Below, piece after piece: positions 33,840-42,250 of a DNA stretch of 64,000 nt. Source of the stretch: Xanthobacteraceae bacterium (GTDB taxonomy: Bacteria > Pseudomonadota > Alphaproteobacteria > Rhizobiales > Xanthobacteraceae); assembly GCA_031291445.1 (NCBI GenBank), contig JARLJA010000056.1, forward strand, positions 26,967 to 90,966, read 5' to 3'. How positions within the stretch are numbered: position 1 is the first letter of the stretch; every line of letters begins with the position of its first letter. Made by a program: the position numbers and the translations under genes. Below the pieces are notes generated by a model that was not told the origin of the DNA, did not search any database, and saw nothing but the letters and a program-made list of their open reading frames with translations.

Positions 33840-35021
33840 TCAGAGCGCCGGAAACTCGGCAGCCGTCGCGCTCGCCGTCAACCTGACGGGGAGCACGAAT
33901 TGAAACAGCGCGCCCATCATCCCCGGCGACGCCGACAGTTGACCGCCATGACGCTCAATGGTCATCCGGCAAATCGCCAGCCCCAACCCCGTTCCCCGCG
34001 GTTTCGTCGTCACGAACGGATCAAATATGCTCTCGAGTTTCGCTGGATCGATTCCAGGACCAGAGTCCTCGATCGCGAGGGCGATCGCGTCCTGATCGTG
34101 ACGTTCGGTCCTGACGACCAGCACCCGGCGGCCCTCCTTGATGGTGTCCATGGCCTCGACCGCGTTGTGGACCAGATTGAGAATGACCTCCTGTATTTGA
34201 CCGCTGTGACCCAGGATGAGCGGCAACCCGGGGCTCAGCTCGGTGTGCGTCGTGACGCCACGCTCTTCGAGCTCCTCCCGCAGGATGCGCAGGGCACCGA
34301 CGGCGATCTGGTTGATGTCGATCGCCTGTTGTTCCAGGTCCGTGCTGCTGAACAGGGCGCGGACGTTGTCGAACACCTCGCTGGCGCGATGGCTTTCCTC
34401 GACGATCGCGGCGAGATTCGATCTGACCCTCTCCAGGTCCATGAGGCCTCGCTCGAGGAAACGCAGCGACGCATCGGCACGCGTGGCGATGGTCGACAGC
34501 GGCTGTCTCACCTCATGTGCGATCGAGGCAATGGCCGCTTCCAGGGTCGCCAGGCTGGCGTCCCGTTCGCGCTGCTGCATCAAGCGGGTCCGCGCCGCGC
34601 CGGACCCGGGCCCAAACAGGCGGTCGTTGGCAACAACCAGCAGCCCCCATTGGCGCAGCGCGGGGAATTGGGCGGACTGCAGGGCGGCGGCGAGCGGAAG
34701 GAAGGCGTCGAGGTCCGGCGTCCCGATCGACAAGAAGGGCAACGTGCCGGCCAGGATCACGAGCGAGGCAATCACCAGGACGCCCAGTATCCGGCGCCGC
34801 GTGGTGGCGAGGCGCGTGTCGGGAACAGTCTCCTGCACCGGGCGCGGCCACTGCGCGAAGCGGTTGCCGATGCTTTCGGGGATGAGGGCGCCGGACAGTG
34901 CGCCAACGTCGAAGATCTGCCTCGCGAGAATGCGCGATCGGGCGATGTCCGACAAGGCGGCGCTCGCCGCTGTCGAGTTGGGCTGTTTGTAAACGATCGC
35001 TCCGTTGCGTTCTTCGCTCAT
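33840..35021 (-). CDS. Membrane-anchored sensor histidine kinase
   Basis: This kinase has 393 residues. One hydrophobic helix lies near residues 77-97 (RILGVLVIASLVILAGTLPF), after a soluble N-terminus with no recognised sensor domain. The phosphoacceptor box is IASIAHEVRQPLSTIATRA (near 167), with ATPase boxes NLVHNAVEAMD, IEDSGPGIDP and GTGLGLAICRMTIERHGG. The ATG at 35021 has AAGAGG about six bases before it. It shares the REINQPL-like box style with the kinase downstream (HEVRQPL and HEINQPL), so the two may be an ancient pair. The ohr gene is 139 bp upstream on the same strand. Confidence 0.85.
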   Translation of the reverse strand: MSEERNGAIVYKQPNSTAASAALSDIARSRILARQIFDVGALSGALIPESIGNRFAQWPRPVQETVPDTRLATTRRRILGVLVIASLVILAGTLPFLSIGTPDLDAFLPLAAALQSAQFPALRQWGLLVVANDRLFGPGSGAARTRLMQQRERDASLATLEAAIASIAHEVRQPLSTIATRADASLRFLERGLMDLERVRSNLAAIVEESHRASEVFDNVRALFSSTDLEQQAIDINQIAVGALRILREELEERGVTTHTELSPGLPLILGHSGQIQEVILNLVHNAVEAMDTIKEGRRVLVVRTERHDQDAIALAIEDSGPGIDPAKLESIFDPFVTTKPRGTGLGLAICRMTIERHGGQLSASPGMMGALFQFVLPVRLTASATAAEFPAL

Positions 35022-35159
35022 CACGAACCTCTTTTCGAAGCCGCTTGTGATGTTGACGGTGACTGTGATTCCGAATGTAGAGAATTACGTTGCGGGCGAG
35101 GAAGGCATTGCCGTGGGGAACGCCTTCACTCCGTCGTTAAGGGGCGCTGCGATCCGGCC

Positions 35160-35606
35160 TCAGATCAGGTTGATCGTAACGTCGATGTTGCCGCGTGTGG
35201 CCTTCGAGTATGGACAAATCTCGTGGGCGTCGTTGACGAGGGTCTCGGCGGCTTCGCGCGCCAAACCCGGCAGGCTGACGTTCAGGCGCGCGCTGAGAAA
35301 GTAGCCGCTGTCCGCCAGATGAAGGTCGACTTCGGCATCGATGGAAAGCCCGGCCGGCAGGGCGATCTTTCTCCGGTGGGCGGAGATCCCGATCGCACTT
35401 TCGAAACAGGCCGACCAGCCGGAGGCCAGCAACTGCTCCGGGTTGGTCCCGATGCGCACGGTGCCGGGGAGGGAGAGCTTGACGTCCAGGCGACCATCGC
35501 AGCTGCGAGACGACCCGTTTTCCCGCCCGCCGGTGGTGTGGGTCTTGGCCGTATACACCACCTTTCCGGCACGGGGGCCGGCACGCGGTTTCGCGGGCTG
35601 GGTCAT
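35160..35606 (-). CDS. ohr: Organic hydroperoxide resistance protein (Ohr)
   Basis: This is a thiol peroxidase of 148 residues in the Ohr branch of the OsmC family. It reduces organic and fatty-acid hydroperoxides using lipoylated proteins. The peroxidatic cysteine is Cys67 (WSACFESA) and the resolving cysteine Cys131 (EICPYSKATRG), the standard spacing; the first half contains YTAKTHTTGGRENG. The ATG at 35606 is preceded by AAGGG. No ohrR regulator gene is adjacent, unlike many ohr loci. Two histidine kinase genes follow on the same strand. Confidence 0.9.
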   Translation of the reverse strand: MTQPAKPRAGPRAGKVVYTAKTHTTGGRENGSSRSCDGRLDVKLSLPGTVRIGTNPEQLLASGWSACFESAIGISAHRRKIALPAGLSIDAEVDLHLADSGYFLSARLNVSLPGLAREAAETLVNDAHEICPYSKATRGNIDVTINLI

Positions 35607-35966
35607 GGTGCCCTTTTCCTTCCTGCCTGTTGTCGTGCAAGCGGTCATCGATCAATTTCCTGGTGGGCGTGCTGCCCGTCGTCGGTTCGCCCAAGATCTC
35701 ATTGTCGATTATTCGCCCAGCGGCAGGATGATTGCCCGTTATCCCTTGTTAGCGTTTGTTAGCGATTGGGAGCGGGTGGACATGCCAGGACGGGAACCTG
35801 ACCTCGGGCCCTGTCTTAATCATCTGAATTTGAATTGGAAATTCGCCGTCGGGGGGACGGGGATAGATCTCCGGCTCCGCTCGTTAAATGGCAGCGGCGC
35901 CGAAGTCCTGTCACGCGCCTCGGCGGACCGGCCGATGATGTTGGAGTGGAACTGCCCGCGTGATGG
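35607..35966. other. Intergenic region between ohr and the glucan synthase gene
   Basis: I see no gene. An inverted repeat GAATTT-7-AAATTC lies at 35826-35844 in an AT-rich stretch, about 220 bases upstream of ohr. It could belong to the ohr promoter region, but it does not match the known OhrR site closely enough to claim it. Confidence 0.4.
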
Positions 35967-38669
35967 TCACGGGGCCAGATCTCCGTGCTGCGGCTGTCTC
36001 TCGATTCGCCCGCCACATGTCGGCGAAGCAAACGGGCATTCCGGTCTGAGAGCGACGGCTCGCCCGCGGCCGGATCTGCGGCGGCGCTCGAACACCCCCA
36101 GTGCGACCGACGACAAGAAGGGAAGGGCCTGGATGAGAAGGATCGCGGCAAACACGTCGGTCTCGACCAGCCGGTAAGGGTTCGAGGCATGGACAATGCA
36201 GGCGCCGGCCATGAGCAAGGTCGCGAGGACGGCTTCAGGCATCTCCGTAAAGCGTGAATTCCTCCCCGCGCCGCTGCCCTTGCGGGTTCGAACGAACACG
36301 GCTTGACGAGCCGGAAACGCAGCCTTGAAGGCCGCGCTGGCAACCGTCCACTGAACGGACATGAGCACCACCATCGCGCCCAGCATCTGCCGGCAGGGAA
36401 TTGCAACACGCAGCCGGTAGGCACAGGCGAAGTGGACCAGCGACAGCAGCGAGGCGGCGATGACGGGCAGGGTCAGCAACAGGTTCGGGATGGCGACGAT
36501 GTTGAGGACGATGAATGGGACCCCGATCAGGTTGAGGATCGCCGCCGCGACGGCGACGACGTCGGCCCCGAGCCAGTTCAGCCAGCCGCGGGCGAATTCC
36601 CGTTTTTGATCGCGATCGAGCTTGCTGCCGCCCGGCAGGAATCGACGCCAGTGCTTCTTCACGATCTGGACGGCGCCACCGGCCCATCGCGCGCGCTGCG
36701 TCTTGAACGCGGCGTAGTCCCGCGGCAACAGCCCCCAGCCATATCGACGGTTGGTATAGCGGGCTTGCCACCCGAGTTCCAGGATGGTGAGGCCAAGGTC
36801 GCTGTCCTCGCAGATCGTATCGCTCGACCAGTTGCCGGCCGCCTCGAGCGCCGCACGGCGAATGAGGCACATGGTGCCGTGGACGATGATGGCGTTGACT
36901 TCGTTGCGCTCCACCATGCCGATATCGAAGAAGCCGGCGTATTCGGCGTTCATGGCGGCGTGGATCGGACTGCGGTGGCTGTCACGATGATCCTGGGGCG
37001 CCTGGATGAGCCCCACTTCAGGGTCGCGAAAGCCGGGCACAAGGTCCTTGAGCCATTGCGGATCGACGATGTAGTCGGCGTCGATCACGCCGATGATCTC
37101 GGTATCCGCCGAGGTCTCCGTCAGCGCGAGCCGGAGCGCTCCCGCCTTGAACCCCGCGAGGTCGTCGACCCGCAGGAACTTGAAGCGTGGACCGAGTTCG
37201 CGGCACCGCCTCTCGATCGGCGTCCAGAACGCGGGATCCGGCGTGTTGTTGATGACCACGATGCACTCGAAGTTCGGATAATCGAGCCGCGCCACCGACT
37301 CGATCGAGCGCAGCAGCATCTCGGGCGGTTCCCGAAAGGCGGGAATATGGATCGAGACCGTCGGCGTGCTGCCATCCGGGGCCATCGGGGCGGGCCGCAG
37401 CAGGCGCACCGGCCCGCGACCAAAGGCGACCCTCGCCAGCTCGCCCACCTTGGACAGAACGATCGGGGTGAGGAGACTGAGGAGCGGAAGCCCTATGGCG
37501 AACGCGATCACTTCGCCCCGAAGAAAATAGTGGCCGTTCCAGTAGAGCAGCGCATGCGCCCACCAGTCGCCGATGACCTGGTCTGCCCCGCCGAGCAAGG
37601 TGACCTGACCCACGGTCGCGTCCCGAAGGGCAAACGCCGAAATTGACAGCAATGCGCCCACCAGCACGGCCAGCAGAGTAGCCTTCCAATACTCGGGATC
37701 TTCAAGCGGCCCCACCCAGGAGAATTTTGGCCGCAGCGATGTGTCCAGAATCCCCCAGTAAGGGCCGACATTGCCTTCGAAGAGCTTCTCGGGTTGGTCG
37801 ATCGCCTCGATGATGTTGTAGTCGATGCCGTCCTCGTTGGCGCGGGCGACAAAGTCGCGCAGCACGACGGCCTGGGTCATCGGGCCGGGCACGGCTTGCA
37901 GGTGGTTGTGGCCGGCGCTCGGCCAACCGAATTCACCAATGACGATGGGCTTGTCGGGATATGCCGCGCGCAGCTTTTGGTAGATTGCGAGGGACGTCTG
38001 CGTCGCCGCGCCGCCCGATGCCCCCTCCCAATAGGGAATGATGTGGGCAAAAACCTCATCGACGGCGTCGACCAGTTCGGGATGCTCGATGAACGTCCGC
38101 CAGTTGTCGGCTGTCGCCACCGGCACGGGGCTGTCTCGCTTCACGCGCCGGACAAGGGCGGCGAGCGCGGTCGGCGACAGCTCCTTCCGGTGGACTGTTT
38201 CATTGCCGACCACCAGTCGGGTGACATTGGGATAGCGTCGCGCCAGGTTCAGGGCGCTCGCGATCTCGCGTTCGTTTCGTGCATCGTCAGTGTCGATCCA
38301 GACGCCAAGCGTGACGGTCAGGCCGAGTTCGCGCGCGATTTCCGGAACGTGCTCGAGGCCCCGGGTCGACGAATACGTCCGGACCGACCGGGCATAGGAC
38401 GCAATCACGCCGAGGTCGGCACGGACGCGCGCCTCGGGAACGAGTGATCCGGCGGGCGTTCCGGCGAACCGGTTGTAGGAGACGCTCGGCAGTCTTGTCT
38501 CGACCGGGGCCGCGGTCGCGCGGGGATAGCTCACGACCCAGAGCATCGCATGAGCGGATGCAACGAGGCCAAGACAAGCAACGACAGACCAGAATGACAT
38601 CGGGCGACTGCGGCCACCCGTGGCGCCGGTCCATCTCCCAATCCGCGCCATGAAGTCTGGCTTTTTCAT
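35967..38669 (-). CDS. GH17 - GT2 fusion, beta-glucan synthase-like membrane protein
   Basis: This is an inner-membrane protein of 900 residues. After a signal-anchor helix (about 24-46) comes a glycoside hydrolase family 17 domain to about 335, with both catalytic acids in place: VVGNETVH (near 157) and GEFGWPSAG (near 249). Three helices follow, then a family 2 glycosyltransferase domain with VSIHIPAFREPP, the DxD motif GVIDADYIV, EDSDLG and the product-binding QRARW. Four or five helices close the protein. Bradyrhizobium cyclic beta-1,3/1,6-glucan synthesis uses separate proteins with these two activities (NdvB, NdvC), so a periplasmic or exported beta-1,3-glucan is the likely product, inferred from family. 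The start ATG at 38669 has AGGA eight bases before it. Confidence 0.85.
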   Translation of the reverse strand: MKKPDFMARIGRWTGATGGRSRPMSFWSVVACLGLVASAHAMLWVVSYPRATAAPVETRLPSVSYNRFAGTPAGSLVPEARVRADLGVIASYARSVRTYSSTRGLEHVPEIARELGLTVTLGVWIDTDDARNEREIASALNLARRYPNVTRLVVGNETVHRKELSPTALAALVRRVKRDSPVPVATADNWRTFIEHPELVDAVDEVFAHIIPYWEGASGGAATQTSLAIYQKLRAAYPDKPIVIGEFGWPSAGHNHLQAVPGPMTQAVVLRDFVARANEDGIDYNIIEAIDQPEKLFEGNVGPYWGILDTSLRPKFSWVGPLEDPEYWKATLLAVLVGALLSISAFALRDATVGQVTLLGGADQVIGDWWAHALLYWNGHYFLRGEVIAFAIGLPLLSLLTPIVLSKVGELARVAFGRGPVRLLRPAPMAPDGSTPTVSIHIPAFREPPEMLLRSIESVARLDYPNFECIVVINNTPDPAFWTPIERRCRELGPRFKFLRVDDLAGFKAGALRLALTETSADTEIIGVIDADYIVDPQWLKDLVPGFRDPEVGLIQAPQDHRDSHRSPIHAAMNAEYAGFFDIGMVERNEVNAIIVHGTMCLIRRAALEAAGNWSSDTICEDSDLGLTILELGWQARYTNRRYGWGLLPRDYAAFKTQRARWAGGAVQIVKKHWRRFLPGGSKLDRDQKREFARGWLNWLGADVVAVAAAILNLIGVPFIVLNIVAIPNLLLTLPVIAASLLSLVHFACAYRLRVAIPCRQMLGAMVVLMSVQWTVASAAFKAAFPARQAVFVRTRKGSGAGRNSRFTEMPEAVLATLLMAGACIVHASNPYRLVETDVFAAILLIQALPFLSSVALGVFERRRRSGRGRAVALRPECPFASPTCGGRIERQPQHGDLAP

Positions 38670-38679
38670 TTCACATGTC

Positions 38680-38865
38680 CTAAGGCGCGGTCCGCGTGAT
38701 CGACAGCGCATCGCTTGCAGGAAACGTCTCCCTGAGTGCCTCGTCGAGCAATTCGTCCGCCCGCTTCCATTCCGGGTCTTCAGCGTTCGCGTCGGTCGAA
38801 CGGGAGCTGCGTCGCCGCGCGACGGCAGGCGGAGAATGTTTCGGAAGCCCGGCGGGATCGTTCAT
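38680..38865 (-). CDS. Small conserved hypothetical protein (61 aa)
   Basis: This 61-residue soluble protein ends with ELLDEALRETFPASDALSI, a pattern I recognise from many small unnamed Rhizobiales proteins. The N-terminal half is basic and low-complexity. Its stop is 10 bases before the start of the glucan synthase gene, and its ATG overlaps by four bases a possible gene upstream, so it may be translated with them. No function is known. Confidence 0.6.
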   Translation of the reverse strand: MNDPAGLPKHSPPAVARRRSSRSTDANAEDPEWKRADELLDEALRETFPASDALSITRTAP

Positions 38866-39194
38866 CTGACAACCGTTGCGTGGTTCAAGAGCAATCGATT
38901 CGATGTTGACGGTGCAAGATTCATCGAGATGGCCAGCGCGAACAGGGCGGCCGCAACGGCCGTGGCGCCGGCGCCGAGGAAGCGGCGACGGTGTCGAGCG
39001 ATGGGTTGGGCATTTCTGATCGTTCCATTGCTGGACGGCGCGCGGCCGCCGGGAAGAGGGAACCGTGGCGGGCTTTCAATGCGTATTCTGTCGCATTCTT
39101 GCCGGCACCTTCGGACAGTCGGGTTCGCCTGCATCGCCTTCGGCGGCCGGTCGGCGCGCGCAGGGTTGACGCAAGATCGAGCCGGATGCGGCAA
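38862..39194 (-). CDS. Possible small membrane protein, start uncertain
   Basis: The frame ends in a stop that overlaps the next gene by four bases (ATGA), an arrangement that usually marks a real gene. The last 60 residues contain a hydrophobic helix (ATAVAAALFALAISM) after a basic stretch (RHRRRF), like a small single-pass protein. The first half of the frame looks like random GC-rich coding and the real start is probably inside it. I do not recognise the family. Confidence 0.3.
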   Translation of the reverse strand: MPHPARSCVNPARADRPPKAMQANPTVRRCRQECDRIRIESPPRFPLPGGRAPSSNGTIRNAQPIARHRRRFLGAGATAVAAALFALAISMNLAPSTSNRLLLNHATVVR

Positions 39195-39623
39195 CGACGG
39201 ATCAGCTTGCGATCCCGCGATCGGGTAGCACTGCGGTCGTCATCGGATGAGGCCTCGTGGTCTGCGTCGTGCCTCTTCCGTTGCCACGTCCGCATCGGGT
39301 CCTGGCCCCGGTCGTCCGCTCCCAGGCCGCGACTGAAGATGCGAAGCCGCTGTCCTCCCCCAGGGCTTCGCAGAGAATGCAGGCGATATGGGCCGGTGGC
39401 GATGCGCGCACCGGCCCTTTTTCCCGTTCATCGGTCAGCTTGTTCCGCGCAGTCTCCACGCGCGCCGCCCGTGGGTCGCGCTAAACCTAGGTATAAGTCT
39501 ACTGCCGGTGAACAAAGACCTAAGTGCGATGGAAGGGGTCGGCTGCAACTCATACGCTGCAATTGACAATTCAAGCGCGGCGAGGGCCAGCGAGCGCCCG
39601 CCGAAATCCGAGGGTCAAGCGCG
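39195..39623. other. Intergenic region upstream of AraC, with isolated terminator
   Basis: I find no convincing protein gene in these 429 bases. The region holds a strong terminator hairpin on the plus strand at 39390-39422 and, after it, an AT-richer stretch around 39482-39570 that may hold the araC-type gene's promoter. Confidence 0.45.
39390..39422 (+). terminator. Strong intrinsic terminator with no plus-strand gene before it
   Basis: Perfect 9-bp arms GGGCCGGTG (39390-39398) and CACCGGCCC (39409-39417) with a 10-base loop are followed directly by TTTTT. No plus-strand gene precedes it for many kilobases. It could end a small RNA starting between about 39195 and 39350, or be a leader attenuator of the AraC gene 200 bases downstream. 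Confidence 0.6.
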
Positions 39624-40640
39624 ATGTTGAACAGCCCCCTTTCGATCAGCGCTGTGCCGTTGAAGCCGTTCGGCCGCGGTACACCGTCTCACCCCAACGA
39701 CACGGTGCCCGTCGCCCGTTCGCCGGTTCTGGTCGAAATGCGCCGGCGGGGCCGGCAGTTGACGGTCATGTCGTGTCCGGCCGTTGACATCACGCCTCAA
39801 CGCGCCGTTGCGCGGCGCGGTATCGAATGGAACGGCATCGGCGCCGAATGCGTCAAGATAACCTCCCATCAGCGCGTCGACTTCAGCTCTCGCTCGCCGG
39901 TGCACCTGCTTGCCGTCTACGAACAGGGCGTGCGCCGCGAAGGCGAATCCTACGTCGAGGGCGCGCCGCGCTCCAAGCTGCGCGACGTGGCCAGGAAGCT
40001 CACATTCGCGCCCGCTGGGCACGTCTATCACGAGTGGCACGACCCCCGCATCGCGCCCGCGATCACCTATTTCTACTTCGATCCCGCCCAGTTCCAGCTG
40101 GATTCCGAGGGGATTGCCGCTGGCATGCCGCTTTCACCTCGACTGTTCTTCGAGGACGAGATGCTCTGGAATACCGCGGCAAAGCTCAAGCAGGCGATCG
40201 AGTCCCCGACCGACGCCAATCGGCTCTACGTCGAGGCGCTCGGCGTCGTCCTGATTCACGAACTGACCCGCCTCAACGGCGCAAGTTCTCGTGTCGGGGC
40301 TCCCGTCAGTGGCGGTTTGGCTGCGTGGCAGCAGCGGATCGTGACCGCGTACATCGAAGAGCATCTCGCCGACCAGATTCCGCTCGCCTCGCTCGCGCGC
40401 CTCGCACGGCTGAGCACGTTCCACTTTTGCCGTGCATTCAAGCAGTCGCTGGGAATTCCGCCGCATCGCTATCATACCAGCCGGCGGATCGAACGCGCCA
40501 AGGCCATGCTGGCCGAAAGAAGGTTCTCGGTGACCGAGGTCGGCATGAATCTCGGCTTCAGCGGATCAAGTTCCTTTACGGCCGTGTTCCGCAAGGTCAC
40601 CGGCCAGACGCCAAGCCAATATCACCGAGCCCTCGAATAG
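39624..40640 (+). CDS. AraC family transcriptional regulator
   Basis: This regulator has 338 residues. The C-terminal AraC domain begins near residue 238, with helix-turn-helix segments LASLARLARLSTFHFCRAFK and VTEVGMNLGFSGSSSFTAVF followed by RKVTGQTPSQY. The N-terminal 230 residues form a sensor domain of the type seen in many Rhizobiales AraC proteins without a named ligand. A 61-residue zinc-ribbon-like protein follows 17 bp downstream. The ALAS gene beyond it is convergent, so the target is not obvious. Confidence 0.85.
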   Translation: MLNSPLSISAVPLKPFGRGTPSHPNDTVPVARSPVLVEMRRRGRQLTVMSCPAVDITPQRAVARRGIEWNGIGAECVKITSHQRVDFSSRSPVHLLAVYEQGVRREGESYVEGAPRSKLRDVARKLTFAPAGHVYHEWHDPRIAPAITYFYFDPAQFQLDSEGIAAGMPLSPRLFFEDEMLWNTAAKLKQAIESPTDANRLYVEALGVVLIHELTRLNGASSRVGAPVSGGLAAWQQRIVTAYIEEHLADQIPLASLARLARLSTFHFCRAFKQSLGIPPHRYHTSRRIERAKAMLAERRFSVTEVGMNLGFSGSSSFTAVFRKVTGQTPSQYHRALE

Positions 40641-40657
40641 GCGTGAAGGAGGCGGCA

Positions 40658-40843
40658 ATGCATAAGAATCACCAGAAGATCAGCGGTGCCTCAGGCAAGC
40701 GCTGCGCTGTCTGCGGCGGAAGATTCGGCATGGTCCGCCACTATATGTGGCGGGCCGCCCTGTGCTCGAGGAACTGCTGCGAGCGCTTCAGGATCCGTGA
40801 GCTCAGCGACCTCAGGTGGCTCGGCCGGGACCCCGCTGCCTGA
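40658..40843 (+). CDS. Small Cys-rich, zinc-binding-like protein (61 aa)
   Basis: This 61-residue basic protein contains the pattern CAVCG (residues 16-20) and CSRNCC (36-41), spaced like a treble-clef zinc finger. GGAGG lies about six bases upstream of the ATG at 40658. It is 17 bp after the AraC gene and so probably cotranscribed. Small proteins of this form recur in Bradyrhizobium; their role is not known. DNA or RNA binding is a guess from the basic charge and fold. Confidence 0.6.
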   Translation: MHKNHQKISGASGKRCAVCGGRFGMVRHYMWRAALCSRNCCERFRIRELSDLRWLGRDPAA

Positions 40844-40936
40844 CGCGCTGTTGCCGGTGCGCCGAAAGCCAGGCGCGTGTCCCGCACGCGGCAGCCCGTG
40901 GACCACGGACGCAGCGGGACCGGATCCTCCGCCGGA

Positions 40937-42148
40937 TCAGGCGGCCTTGGCCAAACCGACCTCAGCCCAGATCTCCGCCAGCGCCTGAACCAAATGGTCG
41001 ATATCGGCGTCGGTATGGTGCGGCGTCGGCGTGATCCGCAGCCGTTCCGTGCCGCGCGGCACCGTGGGATAATTGATCGGCTGAACATAGATGCCATAGC
41101 GCTCGATCAACGCGTCGCTGATCAGTTTGCACAGCACGGGATCGCGCACCATCACGGGGACGATGTGGCCGGGGTTGTTGAGATGCGCGACGCCGGCCTG
41201 ATCGAGCCGCAGGCGCAGCCGGGCGACGCGATCCTGGTGCTGCCGGCGCTCCATCGAACTCGCCTTCAGATGGCGAACACTGCCCAGCGCTCCGGCCGCC
41301 ACGGCCGGCGGCAGTGATGTCGTAAAGATAAAGCCCGAGGCAAAGCTGCGGATGAAATCGCAGATCGTGGCGGACGCGGCCACGTAGCCGCCGATCACGC
41401 CGAACGCCTTCGCAAGGGTCCCTTCGATCACCGTCAGGCGATGACTCAGGCCGTCGCGCTCGGCGATGCCGCCGCCGTGCGGGCCATAGAGGCCGACCGC
41501 GTGCACTTCATCGAGATAGGTCATGGCATTGTGGGCTTCTGCGACGTCGCACAGCTGCGCGATGGGGGCGATATCGCCGTCCATCGAGTACACCGATTCG
41601 AACGCGACCAGCTTCGGGGCAAGCGGATCCAGGTCCGACAGTTTGCGCGCGAGATCGGCCGGATCGTTGTGGGCGAATATCCGCGTCGGACATCGGCTGT
41701 GCCGGATGCCCTCGATCATCGAGGCGTGGTTGAGTTCGTCCGAAAGGATCGTGCAGCACGGCATATGGGCGGCGAGGGTGCTCAGCGTTGCCAGGTTCGA
41801 AACGTAGCCCGAGGTGAAGAGCAGCGCGGCCTCCTTGTCATGCAGACTGGCCAGCTCCTGCTCGAGCAGCACGTGGTAGTGATTGGTGCCGGCGATGTTG
41901 CGGGTTCCGCCGGCACCCGCGCCGCAACTGTCGAGCGCCTCGTGCATCGCGGCCAGCACGGCGGGATGCTGGCCCATCCCGAGATAATCGTTGGAGCACC
42001 AGACGGTGATCTCGCGGGAACCTCGCGGATGGCGGAGCCTGGCGCGGGGGAAGGCGCCCGCCCGGCGTTGCAGATCGGCAAAGACGCGGTAACGCCCTTC
42101 GCGGTGGAGGCCCTCGAGCTGACGGCTGAAGTGAGCTTCGTAGTCCAT
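40937..42148 (-). CDS. hemA: 5-aminolevulinate synthase
   Basis: This PLP enzyme of 403 residues condenses glycine with succinyl-CoA, the first step of haem synthesis in alphaproteobacteria (C4 pathway). The cofactor lysine is Lys247 ([10 protein letters not shown]). Other family segments are [13 protein letters not shown] (50-62), [17 protein letters not shown] (76-92), [15 protein letters not shown] and [15 protein letters not shown]. The ATG at 42148 begins the conserved MDYEAHF. It lies 102 bp downstream of the tri-heme cytochrome gene, same strand. Since these bacteria normally hold hemA elsewhere, this may be a second copy tied to cytochrome demand, which is inferred. Confidence 0.92.
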   Translation of the reverse strand: MDYEAHFSRQLEGLHREGRYRVFADLQRRAGAFPRARLRHPRGSREITVWCSNDYLGMGQHPAVLAAMHEALDSCGAGAGGTRNIAGTNHYHVLLEQELASLHDKEAALLFTSGYVSNLATLSTLAAHMPCCTILSDELNHASMIEGIRHSRCPTRIFAHNDPADLARKLSDLDPLAPKLVAFESVYSMDGDIAPIAQLCDVAEAHNAMTYLDEVHAVGLYGPHGGGIAERDGLSHRLTVIEGTLAKAFGVIGGYVAASATICDFIRSFASGFIFTTSLPPAVAAGALGSVRHLKASSMERRQHQDRVARLRLRLDQAGVAHLNNPGHIVPVMVRDPVLCKLISDALIERYGIYVQPINYPTVPRGTERLRITPTPHHTDADIDHLVQALAEIWAEVGLAKAA

Positions 42149-42250
42149 GATGCCCTCGTTTGGTCCTGCTATCCCGATGGCCTGCCCGCGGCGCACCGAC
42201 CGGTTCATTCCCACCGCCCGGGTGATGGTTTCGCCCCGGAAGAGGCGTTT

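Noticed and set aside
39202..39459. 85-codon minus-strand frame in the AraC upstream region
   Set aside because: It runs through the plus-strand terminator hairpin, has atypical composition and no recognisable family.
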